Below, piece after piece: positions 26,278-37,100 of a stretch of 64,000 nucleotides of DNA (position 1 is the stretch's first letter; every line of letters starts with the position of its first letter). A program made the position numbers and the translations under genes. The notes under the pieces were generated by a model, which was not told the DNA's origin, did not search any database, and saw nothing but the letters and a program-made list of their open reading frames with translations. The DNA is from Bacteroides acidifaciens (GTDB taxonomy: Bacteria > Bacteroidota > Bacteroidia > Bacteroidales > Bacteroidaceae), in the NCBI RefSeq assembly GCF_903181435.1, contig NZ_CAEUHO010000004.1:744001-808000 (forward strand), written 5' to 3'.

Positions 26278-28722
26278 ATGAAAATACATCATCTATTTTG
26301 GGGTATATGTTTATGCTTCAGCACAAATATTTTATTCGCACAGAACTATCAGAAAACATCGTCCGGCATCAAAACCACTGTAAATGCAGTGGATATAGAA
26401 GTACAATTCTTTGCGCCTGCTGTGGCGAGAGTAATAAAATCGCCGGAAGGTGTTGCCTATGAAAAACAGAGTCTTTCTGTAATTGCCAAACCCGAGAAGG
26501 TAAGTTTCAAGGCTGATATACAAGATAATAAGATTGTATTGAACACCAGCGAACTAAGTGTCAGTGTGGACACCGGGACGGGAATTGTTTCTTATTTCTC
26601 AAAGGATGGCAAATCATTATTGGCAGAGAAATCCGGTATGCAGTTTATCGATTTCGATGATGCCGGGACAAAAACTTATCAGGTTTATCAACCTTTTGTA
26701 TTAGATAAGGAGGAAGCCATTTATGGTTTGGGACAATTGCAAAATGGAAAGATGATTCAGCGGAACATGACTAAAAATCTGATACAGGGAAATGTGGAAG
26801 ATGTGTCACCTTTCTTCCAGTCTACTAAAGGATATGGTGTGTTTTGGGATAACTATTCGCCGACTCTTTTTACGGACAACGAAGTTGAAACATCTTTCCG
26901 TTCTGAAGTAGGTGACTGTGTAGACTATTATTTCATGTACGGGAAGAATGCCGATGGCGTAATAGCACAGGTACGCAGCTTGACCGGGCAAGCACCGATG
27001 TTTCCTTTATGGACTTATGGTTACTGGCAAAGTAAAGAAAGATATAAGAGCCAGGAGGAAGTGGTAGATGTTGTTCGCAAGTATCGTGAGTTGGGGGTTC
27101 CTTTGGACGGTATTATTCAGGACTGGCAATATTGGGGGCATAACTATTTGTGGAATGCGATGGATTTTCAGAACCCGACTTTCAATCATCCTCAAAAGAT
27201 GATTGAGGATGTTCATGCAATGAACGCACACATGGCTATATCTATCTGGTCGTCATTCGGACCGATGACCAAACCTTATAGAGAATTGGACAAAAAAGGG
27301 ATGTTGTTTAATTTCACTACCTGGCCGCAATCGGGATTGGAGTCATGGCCCCCCAACATGGAATATCCTTCCGGTGTAAGAGTGTATGATGCTTACAATC
27401 CCGAGGCCCGTGATATTTATTGGAAATATCTGAATGACGGAATTTTCAAACTGGGAATGGATGCCTGGTGGATGGACTCTACCGAACCCGACCATTTGGA
27501 CTGGAAGCCGGAGGATATGGATACCAAAACCTATCTGGGCTCGTTCCGTAAGGTGCGCAATGCTTATCCGTTGATGACTGTCGGAGGAGTTTACGACCAT
27601 CAGCGTGCAGTGACTTCGGACAAACGCGTGTTTATTTTAACCCGTTCCGGATTCTTGGGGCAGCAACGTTATGGTGCAAATGTATGGAGTGGTGATGTCG
27701 CTTCCACATGGGAGAGTTTTAGAAATCAGATTCCTGCCGGATTAAACTTTTCTTTGTGTGGTATGCCTCACTGGAATAGTGATATTGGTGGCTTTTTTGC
27801 AGGACATTATAATAAAAGCTGGAATGATGATAGTGCTTCAAAAAATCCATTGTATCAGGAACTTTATGTGCGTTGGTTGCAGTTTGGAACGTTCAATCCG
27901 ATGATGCGTTCGCACGGGACGGATGTTTATAGGGAAATCTATAAGTTCGGAAAGAAGGGCGAGCCTGTATATGATGCTATCGAGAAGATGATAGGTTTGC
28001 GTTACTCTCTGTTGCCTTATATTTATTCTACTTCTTGGGAAGTGAGCAATCGCCAATCGAGTTTTATGCGCGCTTTGATGATGGATTTTGTAGACGACAG
28101 AAAGGTGTGGGATATCAATGACGAATATATGTTTGGAAAATCGATCCTTGTGGCTCCGATTGCTCATGCACAATATACACCGGAAGCTGTGGTAAAAGTC
28201 TCCGAAGAAGAAGGATGGAACAGAGATGGAGCGAAAAAAACAAAAACGGACGTTGCTGTGGATTTCAGGGAAACGAAATCTGCTAACATATACTTACCGG
28301 CAGGAACGCTATGGTATGACTTCTGGACGAACGAGAAACACGAAGGCGGAAAGGAAATTGCCAAAGAAACTACACTGGATGTTATTCCATTGTATGTAAA
28401 AGCGGGTAGTATTATTCCTGTCGGTCCACAAGTTCAGTATGCAACTGAAAAAACGTGGGATCATCTTGAATTGAAGGTATATGCGGGTGCGAATGGAAAC
28501 TTCATTTTATATGAAGATGAATTTGATAATTATAATTACGAAAAAGGAGCTTATACGGAAATTCCAATCTCTTGGAATAATGCATCTCGTAAGTTGACGA
28601 TAGGGGCAAGAAAAGGTGCGTATGAGGGAATGTTGAAGAACCGTAAGTTTACTGTAACCCTTCAGGACGGGACTCAAAAAAGCGTTGATTATAGTGGGAA
28701 GGCAGTTTCTGTAAAGTTTTGA
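26278..28722 (+). CDS. GH31 alpha-glycosidase, probable alpha-xylosidase
   Basis: 814 residues with a signal peptide (TNILFAQ). The nucleophile Asp400 lies in AWWMDSTEPDH and the acid/base Asp473 in WSGDVAST; the surrounding RSGFLGQQRYGANVWSGD and MPHWNSDIGGFF blocks are standard for GH31. An N-terminal galactose-mutarotase-like domain and C-terminal beta-sandwich complete the usual length. GH31 covers alpha-glucosidase, alpha-xylosidase and alpha-galactosidase. In this xylan PUL a side-chain alpha-xylosidase is most likely, consistent with my memory of the B. ovatus counterpart. Third-party assay data are not available here. Confidence 0.87.
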   Translation: MKIHHLFWGICLCFSTNILFAQNYQKTSSGIKTTVNAVDIEVQFFAPAVARVIKSPEGVAYEKQSLSVIAKPEKVSFKADIQDNKIVLNTSELSVSVDTGTGIVSYFSKDGKSLLAEKSGMQFIDFDDAGTKTYQVYQPFVLDKEEAIYGLGQLQNGKMIQRNMTKNLIQGNVEDVSPFFQSTKGYGVFWDNYSPTLFTDNEVETSFRSEVGDCVDYYFMYGKNADGVIAQVRSLTGQAPMFPLWTYGYWQSKERYKSQEEVVDVVRKYRELGVPLDGIIQDWQYWGHNYLWNAMDFQNPTFNHPQKMIEDVHAMNAHMAISIWSSFGPMTKPYRELDKKGMLFNFTTWPQSGLESWPPNMEYPSGVRVYDAYNPEARDIYWKYLNDGIFKLGMDAWWMDSTEPDHLDWKPEDMDTKTYLGSFRKVRNAYPLMTVGGVYDHQRAVTSDKRVFILTRSGFLGQQRYGANVWSGDVASTWESFRNQIPAGLNFSLCGMPHWNSDIGGFFAGHYNKSWNDDSASKNPLYQELYVRWLQFGTFNPMMRSHGTDVYREIYKFGKKGEPVYDAIEKMIGLRYSLLPYIYSTSWEVSNRQSSFMRALMMDFVDDRKVWDINDEYMFGKSILVAPIAHAQYTPEAVVKVSEEEGWNRDGAKKTKTDVAVDFRETKSANIYLPAGTLWYDFWTNEKHEGGKEIAKETTLDVIPLYVKAGSIIPVGPQVQYATEKTWDHLELKVYAGANGNFILYEDEFDNYNYEKGAYTEIPISWNNASRKLTIGARKGAYEGMLKNRKFTVTLQDGTQKSVDYSGKAVSVKF

Positions 28723-28743
28723 TTGTAAATAGAAAGTGTGATT

Positions 28744-30720
28744 ATGTCAGTAGAAAAGAATCTGAAAAGTAGAAATAGGATGAAGTCTTTTATAGTAATG
28801 GCTATGCTATTGGGGAGTAGCGTTGCAAGTGCAGAAAATAAACAGATAACAAGTCCTGATGGGAAGCTGGTAGTAACAGTCTCAGATATGGACGGAAGAC
28901 CTTCTTATTCTGTTAGTTATGACAATGTTCTCTTTTTGCAACCATCTCCATTGGGGATGGTTGCAAATATAGGAGATTTCTCATCGGGGATGTCGCTGGA
29001 GAAGAATGTTTCAACCAATAAAATAGATGAAACATACGAGTTGGCTTCTATTAAAAAGAGCAAGGTACATTATGTGGCAAATGAAGCTGTATTTTCGTTT
29101 ACACAACAAGGGAAAACAATTTATGATGTTATATTCCGCATAAGTAATAACGATGTTGCTTTTAAATATAAGATGTATCCGCAAGGTGAGACACTAAGTT
29201 GCGTGGTTAAGCAAGAAGTCACAGGATTTGCGTTTCCTGACGGAACCACCACTTTCCTTTGTCCGCAAAGTAAACCGATGGGAGGATTTGCCCGTACTTC
29301 TCCAAGTTATGAGACGTCTTATACGGCAGATGATGCCGTAGGGAAAAATGGCTGGGGAGAAGGATACACATTTCCCTGTCTGTTCCGTAATGGAGATAAC
29401 GGTTGGGTGCTTGTTGCCGAAACGGGAGTAAATGGTGGATATTGTGCGAGCCGTCTGTTGGGACACAAAGAAGGGGTGTATACCATTGGATTTCCGCAAG
29501 AAGGTGAAGCAAATGGGAATGGTACGGTTTCTCCGGGGATAGCATTACCGGGCGAGACGCCTTGGCGTACTATTACTGTGGGCAAGACTTTGGCTCCAAT
29601 AGTGGAGACAACGGTTCCTTTTGATGTTGTAAAACCGCTTTATCAGGCAAAAGGAGAGTTTACGTATGGCAGGGGTTCATGGAGCTGGATTATCGGTATG
29701 GATGGAAGTACTAATTATAAAGAGCAACTCCGGTATATTGATTTCTCGGCAGCAATGGGCTATCAGTCTGTGTTGGTGGATGCCTTGTGGGATAAACAAA
29801 TAGGACGTGATAAAATTGAAGAATTGGCTAAATATGGGAAGAACAAAGGGGTAGCTCTTTATTTGTGGTATAATTCGAATGGGTATTGGAATGATGCTCC
29901 GCAAACTCCGAGAGGTATGATGGATAATGCGATAGCCCGACGTAAGGAGATGAAATGGATGCAAAGCATTGGCATCCGTGGAATAAAAGTGGACTTTTTC
30001 GGAGGCGACAAGCAAATGACTATGCAGTTGTATGAGGATATCTTGTCGGATGCAAACGAGTACGGACTTTTAGTTATTTTCCATGGATGTACTTTGCCTC
30101 GTGGCTGGGAACGTATGTATCCTAACTTCGCAGCGAGTGAGGCAGTATTGGCTAGTGAAAATCTTCATTTCTCTCAAGGCAGCTGTGATAATGAGGCCTT
30201 TAATGCTACCTTACATCCGTTTATCCGTAACACGGTAGGTAGCATGGATTTTGGAGGTAGTGCATTGAACAAATATTATAATGCGGATAATGCCCCACGG
30301 GGAAGCCGGCGGGTGACATCAGATGTCTACGCACTGGCTACGGCGGTGCTATTTCAGAGTCCGGTACAGCATTTCGCTTTGGCACCGAATAACCTGACCG
30401 ATGCTCCGTCGTGGGCAATTGATTTTATGAAAGAGGTTCCAACGACTTGGGACGAGGTACGTTTCATTGACGGTTATCCTGGTAAATACGTCATTCTTGC
30501 CCGTCGTCATGGCGACAAATGGTATATTGCCGGAGTAAATGCGCAGAAGGAAACACTGAAACTTAAAGTTAATTTACCGATGTTCTCCAATGGAGAAAAG
30601 GTGAGACTGTTTAGTGATGATAAGGCATTGCAGGGTAGCGTAAAACAAATAGAAATAGGAAAGAAACAAGAATTGCAATTGACTATTCCTTGCAATGGTG
30701 GAGTATTAATAACCAAATAA
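28744..30720 (+). CDS. GH97 alpha-glycosidase, retaining type, probable alpha-galactosidase
   Basis: About 658 residues. Starts at 28738 (GTG), 28744 (ATG) or 28780 (ATG, giving MKSFIVMAMLLG) are all in frame; I give the first ATG. The N-terminal beta-supersandwich begins ITSPDGKLVVTVSD. The barrel carries GIRGIKVDFFGGDK, where the Asp (about residue 417) takes the place of the nucleophile in retaining GH97 enzymes. Inverting members such as SusB use two glutamates elsewhere. Retaining GH97s characterised so far are alpha-galactosidases, fitting removal of galactose from complex arabinoxylan side chains. Third gene of the operon. Confidence 0.82.
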   Translation: MSVEKNLKSRNRMKSFIVMAMLLGSSVASAENKQITSPDGKLVVTVSDMDGRPSYSVSYDNVLFLQPSPLGMVANIGDFSSGMSLEKNVSTNKIDETYELASIKKSKVHYVANEAVFSFTQQGKTIYDVIFRISNNDVAFKYKMYPQGETLSCVVKQEVTGFAFPDGTTTFLCPQSKPMGGFARTSPSYETSYTADDAVGKNGWGEGYTFPCLFRNGDNGWVLVAETGVNGGYCASRLLGHKEGVYTIGFPQEGEANGNGTVSPGIALPGETPWRTITVGKTLAPIVETTVPFDVVKPLYQAKGEFTYGRGSWSWIIGMDGSTNYKEQLRYIDFSAAMGYQSVLVDALWDKQIGRDKIEELAKYGKNKGVALYLWYNSNGYWNDAPQTPRGMMDNAIARRKEMKWMQSIGIRGIKVDFFGGDKQMTMQLYEDILSDANEYGLLVIFHGCTLPRGWERMYPNFAASEAVLASENLHFSQGSCDNEAFNATLHPFIRNTVGSMDFGGSALNKYYNADNAPRGSRRVTSDVYALATAVLFQSPVQHFALAPNNLTDAPSWAIDFMKEVPTTWDEVRFIDGYPGKYVILARRHGDKWYIAGVNAQKETLKLKVNLPMFSNGEKVRLFSDDKALQGSVKQIEIGKKQELQLTIPCNGGVLITK

Positions 30721-30739
30721 CCTTTTAAAATAAAAGAAT

Positions 30740-32071
30740 ATGAGAAACTTAAAATTTTTAGGCGTATCGTTTTTGTTGGCAATCACTGCCGCTACTTCAG
30801 GAACTGCACAAAATCCTATTATACAAACAAAATACACTGCCGATCCGGCTCCGATGGTATATAACGATACCGTTTTCCTTTATACAACCCATGATGAGGA
30901 TGATGCCGAAGGATTCAAAATGTTGGACTGGTTGCTTTATACCTCCACTGATATGGTGAATTGGACCGATCACGGAGCGGTCGCTTCTTTGAAGAGTTTT
31001 GATTGGGTGAAACGTGATAACGGTGCCTGGGCAGAACAAGTCATCGAACGTAATGGCAAGTTTTACATGTATTGCCCGATTCACGGTAATGGTATTGGCG
31101 TATTGGTATCCGACTCTCCTTACGGTCCTTTTAAAGACCCTTTGAATAAACCATTGGTTTGGCAAAAAGAGCATTGGGATGATATTGACCCTACCGTATT
31201 TATTGATGATGACGGACAAGCGTATATGTATTGGGGCAATCCGAATGTTTATTATGTGAAACTGAATGAAGATATGATTTCATATTCGGGGGAAATAGTC
31301 AAATTGGCTGATAAACCGGAACATTATCAGGAAGGTCCGTGGGTATATAAACGTAACGGTCATTATTATATGGCTTTTGCTTCTACTTGTTGTCCGGAAG
31401 GGATTGGCTATGCTATGAGCGACAAAGCTACCGGACCATGGAGTACAAAAGGATATATTATGCGTCCAACGGAAAGAACCAGAGGAAATCATCCCGGAAT
31501 TATTGATTATAAAGGCAGCTCTTATGTGTTCGGTCTAAATTATGATTTGCTTCATCTGGAGACTTTCGACCATAAAGAACGCCGTTCGGTATCTGTTGCA
31601 AAAATGCATTATAATCCGGATGGAACCATTAAGGAAGTTCCTTATTGGCAGGAAACGAAACTGGAACAGATTGAAAACTTTAATCCTTACCGTAGAGTGG
31701 AAGCCGAAACGATGGCTTGGGGATATGGTCTGAAAGCTGAAAATCATAAGAATGGTGGTTTGTATATAACCGATATTGATGATAATGAATATCTGTGTGT
31801 GCGTGGTGTCGACTTTGGCAAGAAGGGAGCAAAGAAATTCAGTGTAAGCGCAGCTTGCGTTGAAAAAGGCGGAATGATAGAAATTCGTCTGGACAGCACG
31901 GAAGGTCCGGTAATAGGCTGTGTCAGTATATCACCAACAGGAGGACTGGATATATATAAACAGATGTCATGCCGGATAAAGAATGCAAAAGGTGTACATG
32001 ATCTTTATTTCTGCTTTAAAGGAGAGAAAGGAAACAAACTTTTCAATCTGGATTATTGGGAATTTAAATAG
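30740..32071 (+). CDS. GH43-family glycosidase with C-terminal CBM6-like domain
   Basis: 443 residues with a signal peptide ending SGTAQ. The triad is Asp35 (ADPAPMV), Asp150 (DIDPTVFIDDDG) and Glu198 (YQEGPWVY). From about residue 315 a CBM6-like sandwich begins (PYRRVEAETMAWGYGLKAE, SVSAACVEKGGMIEIRLD). It is a paralogue of the gene at 51194-52579, sharing the ADPAPMV, HDEDDAE/HDEDKAD and CBM6 start. The group contains arabinofuranosidases and xylosidases active on arabinoxylan. Last gene of its operon. No terminator hairpin is seen downstream, so some read-through to the next operator region is possible. Confidence 0.86.
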   Translation: MRNLKFLGVSFLLAITAATSGTAQNPIIQTKYTADPAPMVYNDTVFLYTTHDEDDAEGFKMLDWLLYTSTDMVNWTDHGAVASLKSFDWVKRDNGAWAEQVIERNGKFYMYCPIHGNGIGVLVSDSPYGPFKDPLNKPLVWQKEHWDDIDPTVFIDDDGQAYMYWGNPNVYYVKLNEDMISYSGEIVKLADKPEHYQEGPWVYKRNGHYYMAFASTCCPEGIGYAMSDKATGPWSTKGYIMRPTERTRGNHPGIIDYKGSSYVFGLNYDLLHLETFDHKERRSVSVAKMHYNPDGTIKEVPYWQETKLEQIENFNPYRRVEAETMAWGYGLKAENHKNGGLYITDIDDNEYLCVRGVDFGKKGAKKFSVSAACVEKGGMIEIRLDSTEGPVIGCVSISPTGGLDIYKQMSCRIKNAKGVHDLYFCFKGEKGNKLFNLDYWEFK

Positions 32072-32129
32072 CTTTTATTCAAAAAAATGAGATTGTAATG
32101 TGCTTATAATCAGTGTGATTGTTTAGACG

Positions 32130-32199
32130 TGCTACAAGGGAAAAGATAGATGTAACATTGAAAATGAAGATGTTATTTAGGAAAAGAAGCCCGTAACAT
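32130..32199 (+). promoter_or_regulatory. Four-copy phased TGTAACAT-like array, candidate HTCS operator
   Basis: TGCTACAA 32130, TGTAACAT 32151, TGTTATTT 32171 and CGTAACAT 32192, spaced 21, 20 and 21 bp, the same spacing as the array at 24369-24438. The last copy ends 29 bases before a perfect -7 box. Individual copies are more degenerate than in the other arrays. Confidence 0.7.
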
Positions 32200-32228
32200 A
32201 ATTATATTTGTAGTTTTGTGAACTGGCT

Positions 32229-32236
32229 TATCTTTG
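32229..32236 (+). promoter_or_regulatory. Promoter -7 box of the large GH43-susCD-xylanase operon
   Basis: TATCTTTG matches TAnnTTTG exactly at the distance from the array used elsewhere. Two other TAnnTTTG matches (32203 and 32211) lie too close to the array to fit the common geometry. Confidence 0.6.
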
Positions 32237-32286
32237 CAGAAAAGATCAGTAATTCATATTTGATTATAAAAAAAATAAGAAGTATT

Positions 32287-34020
32287 ATGAAGAATACACA
32301 GGTAATACGATTAATGTCAATTGTCTGGCTCTCCATATTTATGCTGGGGATGACAATGATGTCATGTAACTCAAAGAAAGAACAACAATTGCCGGCTATT
32401 GGAAAGTCTGTGGCTCTCTTTGATTATTTTTCTTATAAAGGAAATGATGATTTTTATATTTCCAATCCTCTGTCAGATGAAGACTATTTCTATAATCCGA
32501 TTTTGCCGGGATGGTATTCCGATCCAAGTGTTTGCACAAATGGAGAAGGTGATTATTTCCTGGTAACATCTACATTTACCTATTTCCCCGGTGTTCCTAT
32601 TTTTCACAGTAAAGACTTGGTGAATTGGAAACAGATAGGGCATGTGTTGAACCGTGCTTCACAATTAGTGAATATGGAAGGACAGAAAGTGAGTGGCGGT
32701 ATTTTTGCTCCGGCTATTTCTTATAATCCGTGTAACAAGACATATTATATGGTAACAACCAATGTAGGAGCCGGGAATTTCTTTGTGAAGACACAAGACC
32801 CGTTTGGTGAATGGTCGGAACCTATTATGTTGCCGGAAGTCGGAGGTATTGATCCTTCTTTCTTTTTTGATGAAGATGGCAAGGCATATATTGTTAATAA
32901 TGATGAGGCTCCGGATAATAAACCTGAATATAGCGGACACCGTACCATACGCATACAAGAGTTTGATGTGAAAACAGATAAAACTGTGGGTCCTCGTAAG
33001 ATTCTTGTAAATAAAGGAGCCCAACCGGCAGACAAACCAATTTGGATAGAAGGTCCTCATTTATATAAAATAAATGGAAAGTATTTCTTGATGTCCGCCG
33101 AAGGTGGAACGGGTGACTGGCATTCGGAAGTGATTTTCCGTGGTGATTCTCCGATGGGTAAATTTCTTCCATGGAAAAACAACCCGATTCTGACGCAAAG
33201 ACATTTGAATTCTGACCGTCCTAATTCGGTAACCTGTGCTGGTCATGCTGACTTGATTCAAACCAAAGAGGGAGATTGGTGGGCTGTTTTTCTGGCTTGT
33301 CGCCCTATTAATAATCAGTTTGAGAATTTGGGACGTGAAACATTTATGATGCCGGTGAAATGGAGTGAAGACGGATTCCCGTACATGACACAAGGCGATG
33401 ATTTAGTACCTATGATTGTAAAACGTGAAGGTGCGAAACGCGATACGACAGTTACTTATGGTAACTTCGAGTTGGTAGCGAACTTTGATTCTCCTGTACT
33501 CGACATGACCTGGATGACTTTGAGAGCTGCTGCTTCCGATTTATATTCATTGACGGAAACACCCGGATATTTGACCTTGAAATGTGCGGATATTAGCGCT
33601 ACGGAAAAGAAAACTCCGGCATTTGTCTGCCGTCGGTTGCAACATCATAAATTTGAATGTGCTACCCGTATGTTGTTCAATCCTTCTGACGATAAGGAAG
33701 CAGCCGGAATGCTGTTGTTTAAAGATGAGACGCATCAATATTTTTTCTGTTTGAATAAAGTGGGTGAGAATAAAAATATTTCTCTGAAACAAATCGGTGA
33801 AAAGGAACAGACGTTGGCTTCAGATGAAATAGGCGCAAATATAAATGAAGTATATTTGAAATTAGTATCTCAAGGAATTGGTTACGATTTCTATTATTCT
33901 GTTGATGGTGAAAAAAGCTGGAAACTGCTTTGTAAAGATGTAGATCCCAGTTATCTCTCTACTACAACAGCTGGTGGATTTACCGGTACTACAATCGGAT
34001 TATACGCTACTTGCAAATAA
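32287..34020 (+). CDS. GH43-family glycosidase lipoprotein, xylosidase/arabinofuranosidase type
   Basis: 577 residues from the ATG at 32287. A longer frame from 32218 exists, but its start lies upstream of the predicted promoter and would displace the lipoprotein signal (MLGMTMMSC, Cys27 from the chosen start). Catalytic residues are Asp79 (WYSDPSV), Asp189 (GIDPSFFF) and Glu255 (WIEGPH). A C-terminal concanavalin-like domain follows from about residue 400. It is the paralogue of 24525-26252, but that protein lacks the lipobox, so the pair may work in different places (outer surface or outer membrane versus periplasm). First gene of the operon that contains both SusC/D pairs. Confidence 0.86.
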   Translation: MKNTQVIRLMSIVWLSIFMLGMTMMSCNSKKEQQLPAIGKSVALFDYFSYKGNDDFYISNPLSDEDYFYNPILPGWYSDPSVCTNGEGDYFLVTSTFTYFPGVPIFHSKDLVNWKQIGHVLNRASQLVNMEGQKVSGGIFAPAISYNPCNKTYYMVTTNVGAGNFFVKTQDPFGEWSEPIMLPEVGGIDPSFFFDEDGKAYIVNNDEAPDNKPEYSGHRTIRIQEFDVKTDKTVGPRKILVNKGAQPADKPIWIEGPHLYKINGKYFLMSAEGGTGDWHSEVIFRGDSPMGKFLPWKNNPILTQRHLNSDRPNSVTCAGHADLIQTKEGDWWAVFLACRPINNQFENLGRETFMMPVKWSEDGFPYMTQGDDLVPMIVKREGAKRDTTVTYGNFELVANFDSPVLDMTWMTLRAAASDLYSLTETPGYLTLKCADISATEKKTPAFVCRRLQHHKFECATRMLFNPSDDKEAAGMLLFKDETHQYFFCLNKVGENKNISLKQIGEKEQTLASDEIGANINEVYLKLVSQGIGYDFYYSVDGEKSWKLLCKDVDPSYLSTTTAGGFTGTTIGLYATCK

Positions 34021-34137
34021 TTATTTTTTTTATATAAATCTAATACTAGTAACTATGAGTTGTATTTATAATGACAGCTAATGCAATTAAAAAAAATGAT
34101 GATTAGAAAACAATGAGTTAATTAACATCTTAAACTA

Positions 34138-37100
34138 ATGGTAATGAAAAATGTAACGAAGAAAATTCAAAAAATTCCTTACTTGTTTCTCCTTATGTTG
34201 TTTAGTTTTGTAACAGCATCAGCACAGAAAGGGATAACGGTGAGGGGAACGGTTCTTGACAGTAATGGTGAGACAATCATTGGAGCCTCAGTAACTTTAA
34301 AAGGTAATAATTCAGTAGGTACAATTACAGATATTGATGGCAATTTTGTATTGACTGTGCCCGGTGAGAAGTCTGTCCTTATTGTTTCGTATGTAGGAAT
34401 GAAACCGCAGGAAGTAAAGATCGTTTCTAAAGGTCTTATTAAAGTAACATTGGAAGATGACACCAAGCAACTGGAAGAAGTGGTTGTGGTGGGTTACGGA
34501 CAACAAAAGAAAGCATCTGTGGTAGGTGCTATTGCACAAACCACTGGTGAGACTTTACAGCGTGCAGGTGGTGTGTCGAATGTGGGTGCAGCATTGACGG
34601 GTAATTTGCCGGGTGTGGTGACTTCTGCCTCTACTGGTATGCCGGGTGACGAAGATCCGAAAATTGTAATTCGTAGCGTTAGCTCGTGGAATAATAGCGA
34701 ACCGCTTATCCTTGTGGACGGTATCGAACGTCCGATGAGCAGTGTGGACATGAGTTCCGTACAGTCTATATCTGTATTGAAGGATGCATCGGCAACTGCT
34801 GTTTATGGTGTGAAGGGTGCCAATGGTGTCATCCTTGTAACCACTAAACGCGGTAACGAAGGCCGCGCCAAGATTGACGTAAGTATGAACATGACGGCTA
34901 AAGTGGTTTCTGCTCTGCCGGGAAGATTGGAGTCGGCGGATGCGTTGTATGTGCGTAATCAGGCTGCCGAATATGAGTTAGGCTTGAATCCTGCTTCTTG
35001 GAATAAAGTATTGCCGATGGAGACGATTGACAAATATCGCCATCCGGCTAATTTGGAAGAGGCCGAACGTTATCCGAACGTTGACTGGCAGAAAGAACTT
35101 TTCAAAGATTATGCCATGTCGTACAATCCGAGCATCAATCTGTCGGGTGGTACACGCCACGTCAAATATTTCGCTGCGGTAGACTTTCTGCACGAAGGTG
35201 ACTTGTTCCGCGAATGGGACAATAACCGTGGTTATCAGGCAGGTTACGGATTCAACCGTATCAACGCACGTAGTAATTTGGACTTCAAGATTACCAAAAC
35301 TACCGTGTTGAAAGCCAATATTTTCGGTTCTTATGGTGTGAAGAAATCACCGTGGGGAATTGCCGACGATTCATTTGGGGCTTCACAGTTGTGGCAGGCA
35401 GCCTACAGTTCTCCGTCAGACGCTTTCTTGCCCCGTTATTCCGACGGTACGTGGGGATATTACAAGCCCAATTCGCAAGGTGCTCCGAACTCTGTATTGA
35501 ATCTTGCCAATGCAGGCTATGAAATGCTTACTACTACCCGTGTCAATACCGACTTTGTATTGGAACAGGACTTGAGCTTCCTTGTAAAAGGCTTACGTGC
35601 AAGTGCCATGATTTCGTGGGACAACGTGTTTGTGGAAGCCGGTCGTGGTGTCAATGACTTGAATCACGGGACGCAGACCAAATGGATAGATCCGGAAACA
35701 GGCGAGGTGCATTATAGCAATGCGCAAACCGACTCTAAAACCGGACTCGATTTTCAGGAAGGTATCTTGTGGTCTACAGCAGGTGGTGCTGTGCGGGACT
35801 GGGCTACTCAACGCAATCTTTTTTATCAAGGACAGTTGTCATGGAGCGGCAAGTTCGGTGATCACGATGTCAGCGCCATGGGAGTGTTCAACCGTACCGA
35901 GCGAAGCACTGGTAGTGAGTTCCCTCACTATCGTGAAGACTGGGCGTTCCGCGCCACTTACAGTTATGGCAACCGTTATTTCTTGGAATACAACGGTGCA
36001 TACAACGGTTCCGAGAAGTTTAGTTCCGACTATCGTTTCGAGTTGTTTAACTCAGGTGCGTTGGGCTGGATGATAAGCGAAGAAAAATTCTTCAAGCCTC
36101 TTCGCAAGTGGGTAGATATGTTGAAAGTACGTTATTCTGTCGGTGAGGTAGGTGACGACAACCTTGGTATTCGTTTCCTCTATGCTACACAGTGGGCTTA
36201 CGGAGGTAAGTCTTACCACGGTTTGAACAACCGTACCGAATCTCCTTACACTTGGTATAAGGAGGCTACAGTAGGTAATCCCGATGTACATTGGGAAACA
36301 GCTTTGAAGCAGAATATCGGTGTCGATTATGCTTTCTTCGATGGTTTGCTTGCCGGTAGTTTGGAATTTTTCTATGACAAGCGTTCGGACATTCTTATAG
36401 CTGGCGAAAACCGTGCTACTCCCGGTTATTTAGGAATTTCCGCCCCGGCTGCCAACTTAGGACGTGTGCGTACGAAAGGATACGAATTGGAACTTCGTGT
36501 AAACAAAACATTGAACAACGGTCTTCGTTTGTGGGGTAACTTCAATATGACTCATGCTGAAAACAAGATTCTCAAATACGATGACCCTGTGTTGCGTCCC
36601 GCATACCAGAAGTCGGAAGGATTTGCCATCGGACAAGATCACGCTCATCTTACGGCAGGATTTGCCAACACGTGGGACGAAGTATTCGCCATGCCTACAC
36701 ACAATACGATGAACGATCAGAAATTGCCCGGACAGTACATCACTATGGACTATAACGGTGATGGTGTGATAGATGCCAACGACAGTGCTCCTTACGGTTA
36801 TACGGGTACTCCCGAAAATACGTACAACGCCACTATCGGGTTCGATTACAAGGGATTCAGTTGTTTTGTACAGTTCTATGGAGTGACCAACGTCAACCGT
36901 TATGTAGGTTTTACTTCCTTGCACAATAACGTGAATACTGTATTTGACGAAGGCGTATTCTGGTCAAAAGACCGTTTTGATGCAGATGCTCCCATGCCTC
37001 GTATCAATTCTACTCCGAGCTATTATGAAGGTACTCGCTTCCATTACGACGGTTCGTTTATTCGTCTGAAGAATGCTGAAGTGGCTTACACCTTTACACA

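Noticed and set aside
32203..32218. Two additional TAnnTTTG matches before the GH43 at 32287
   Set aside because: They are 3 and 11 bases from the operator array, whereas the other arrays keep 29-30 bases; the box at 32229 fits.
34141..34160. A TGTAAC word near the start of the first SusC gene
   Set aside because: It is inside the coding region, single, and without a 21-bp partner or a promoter after it.
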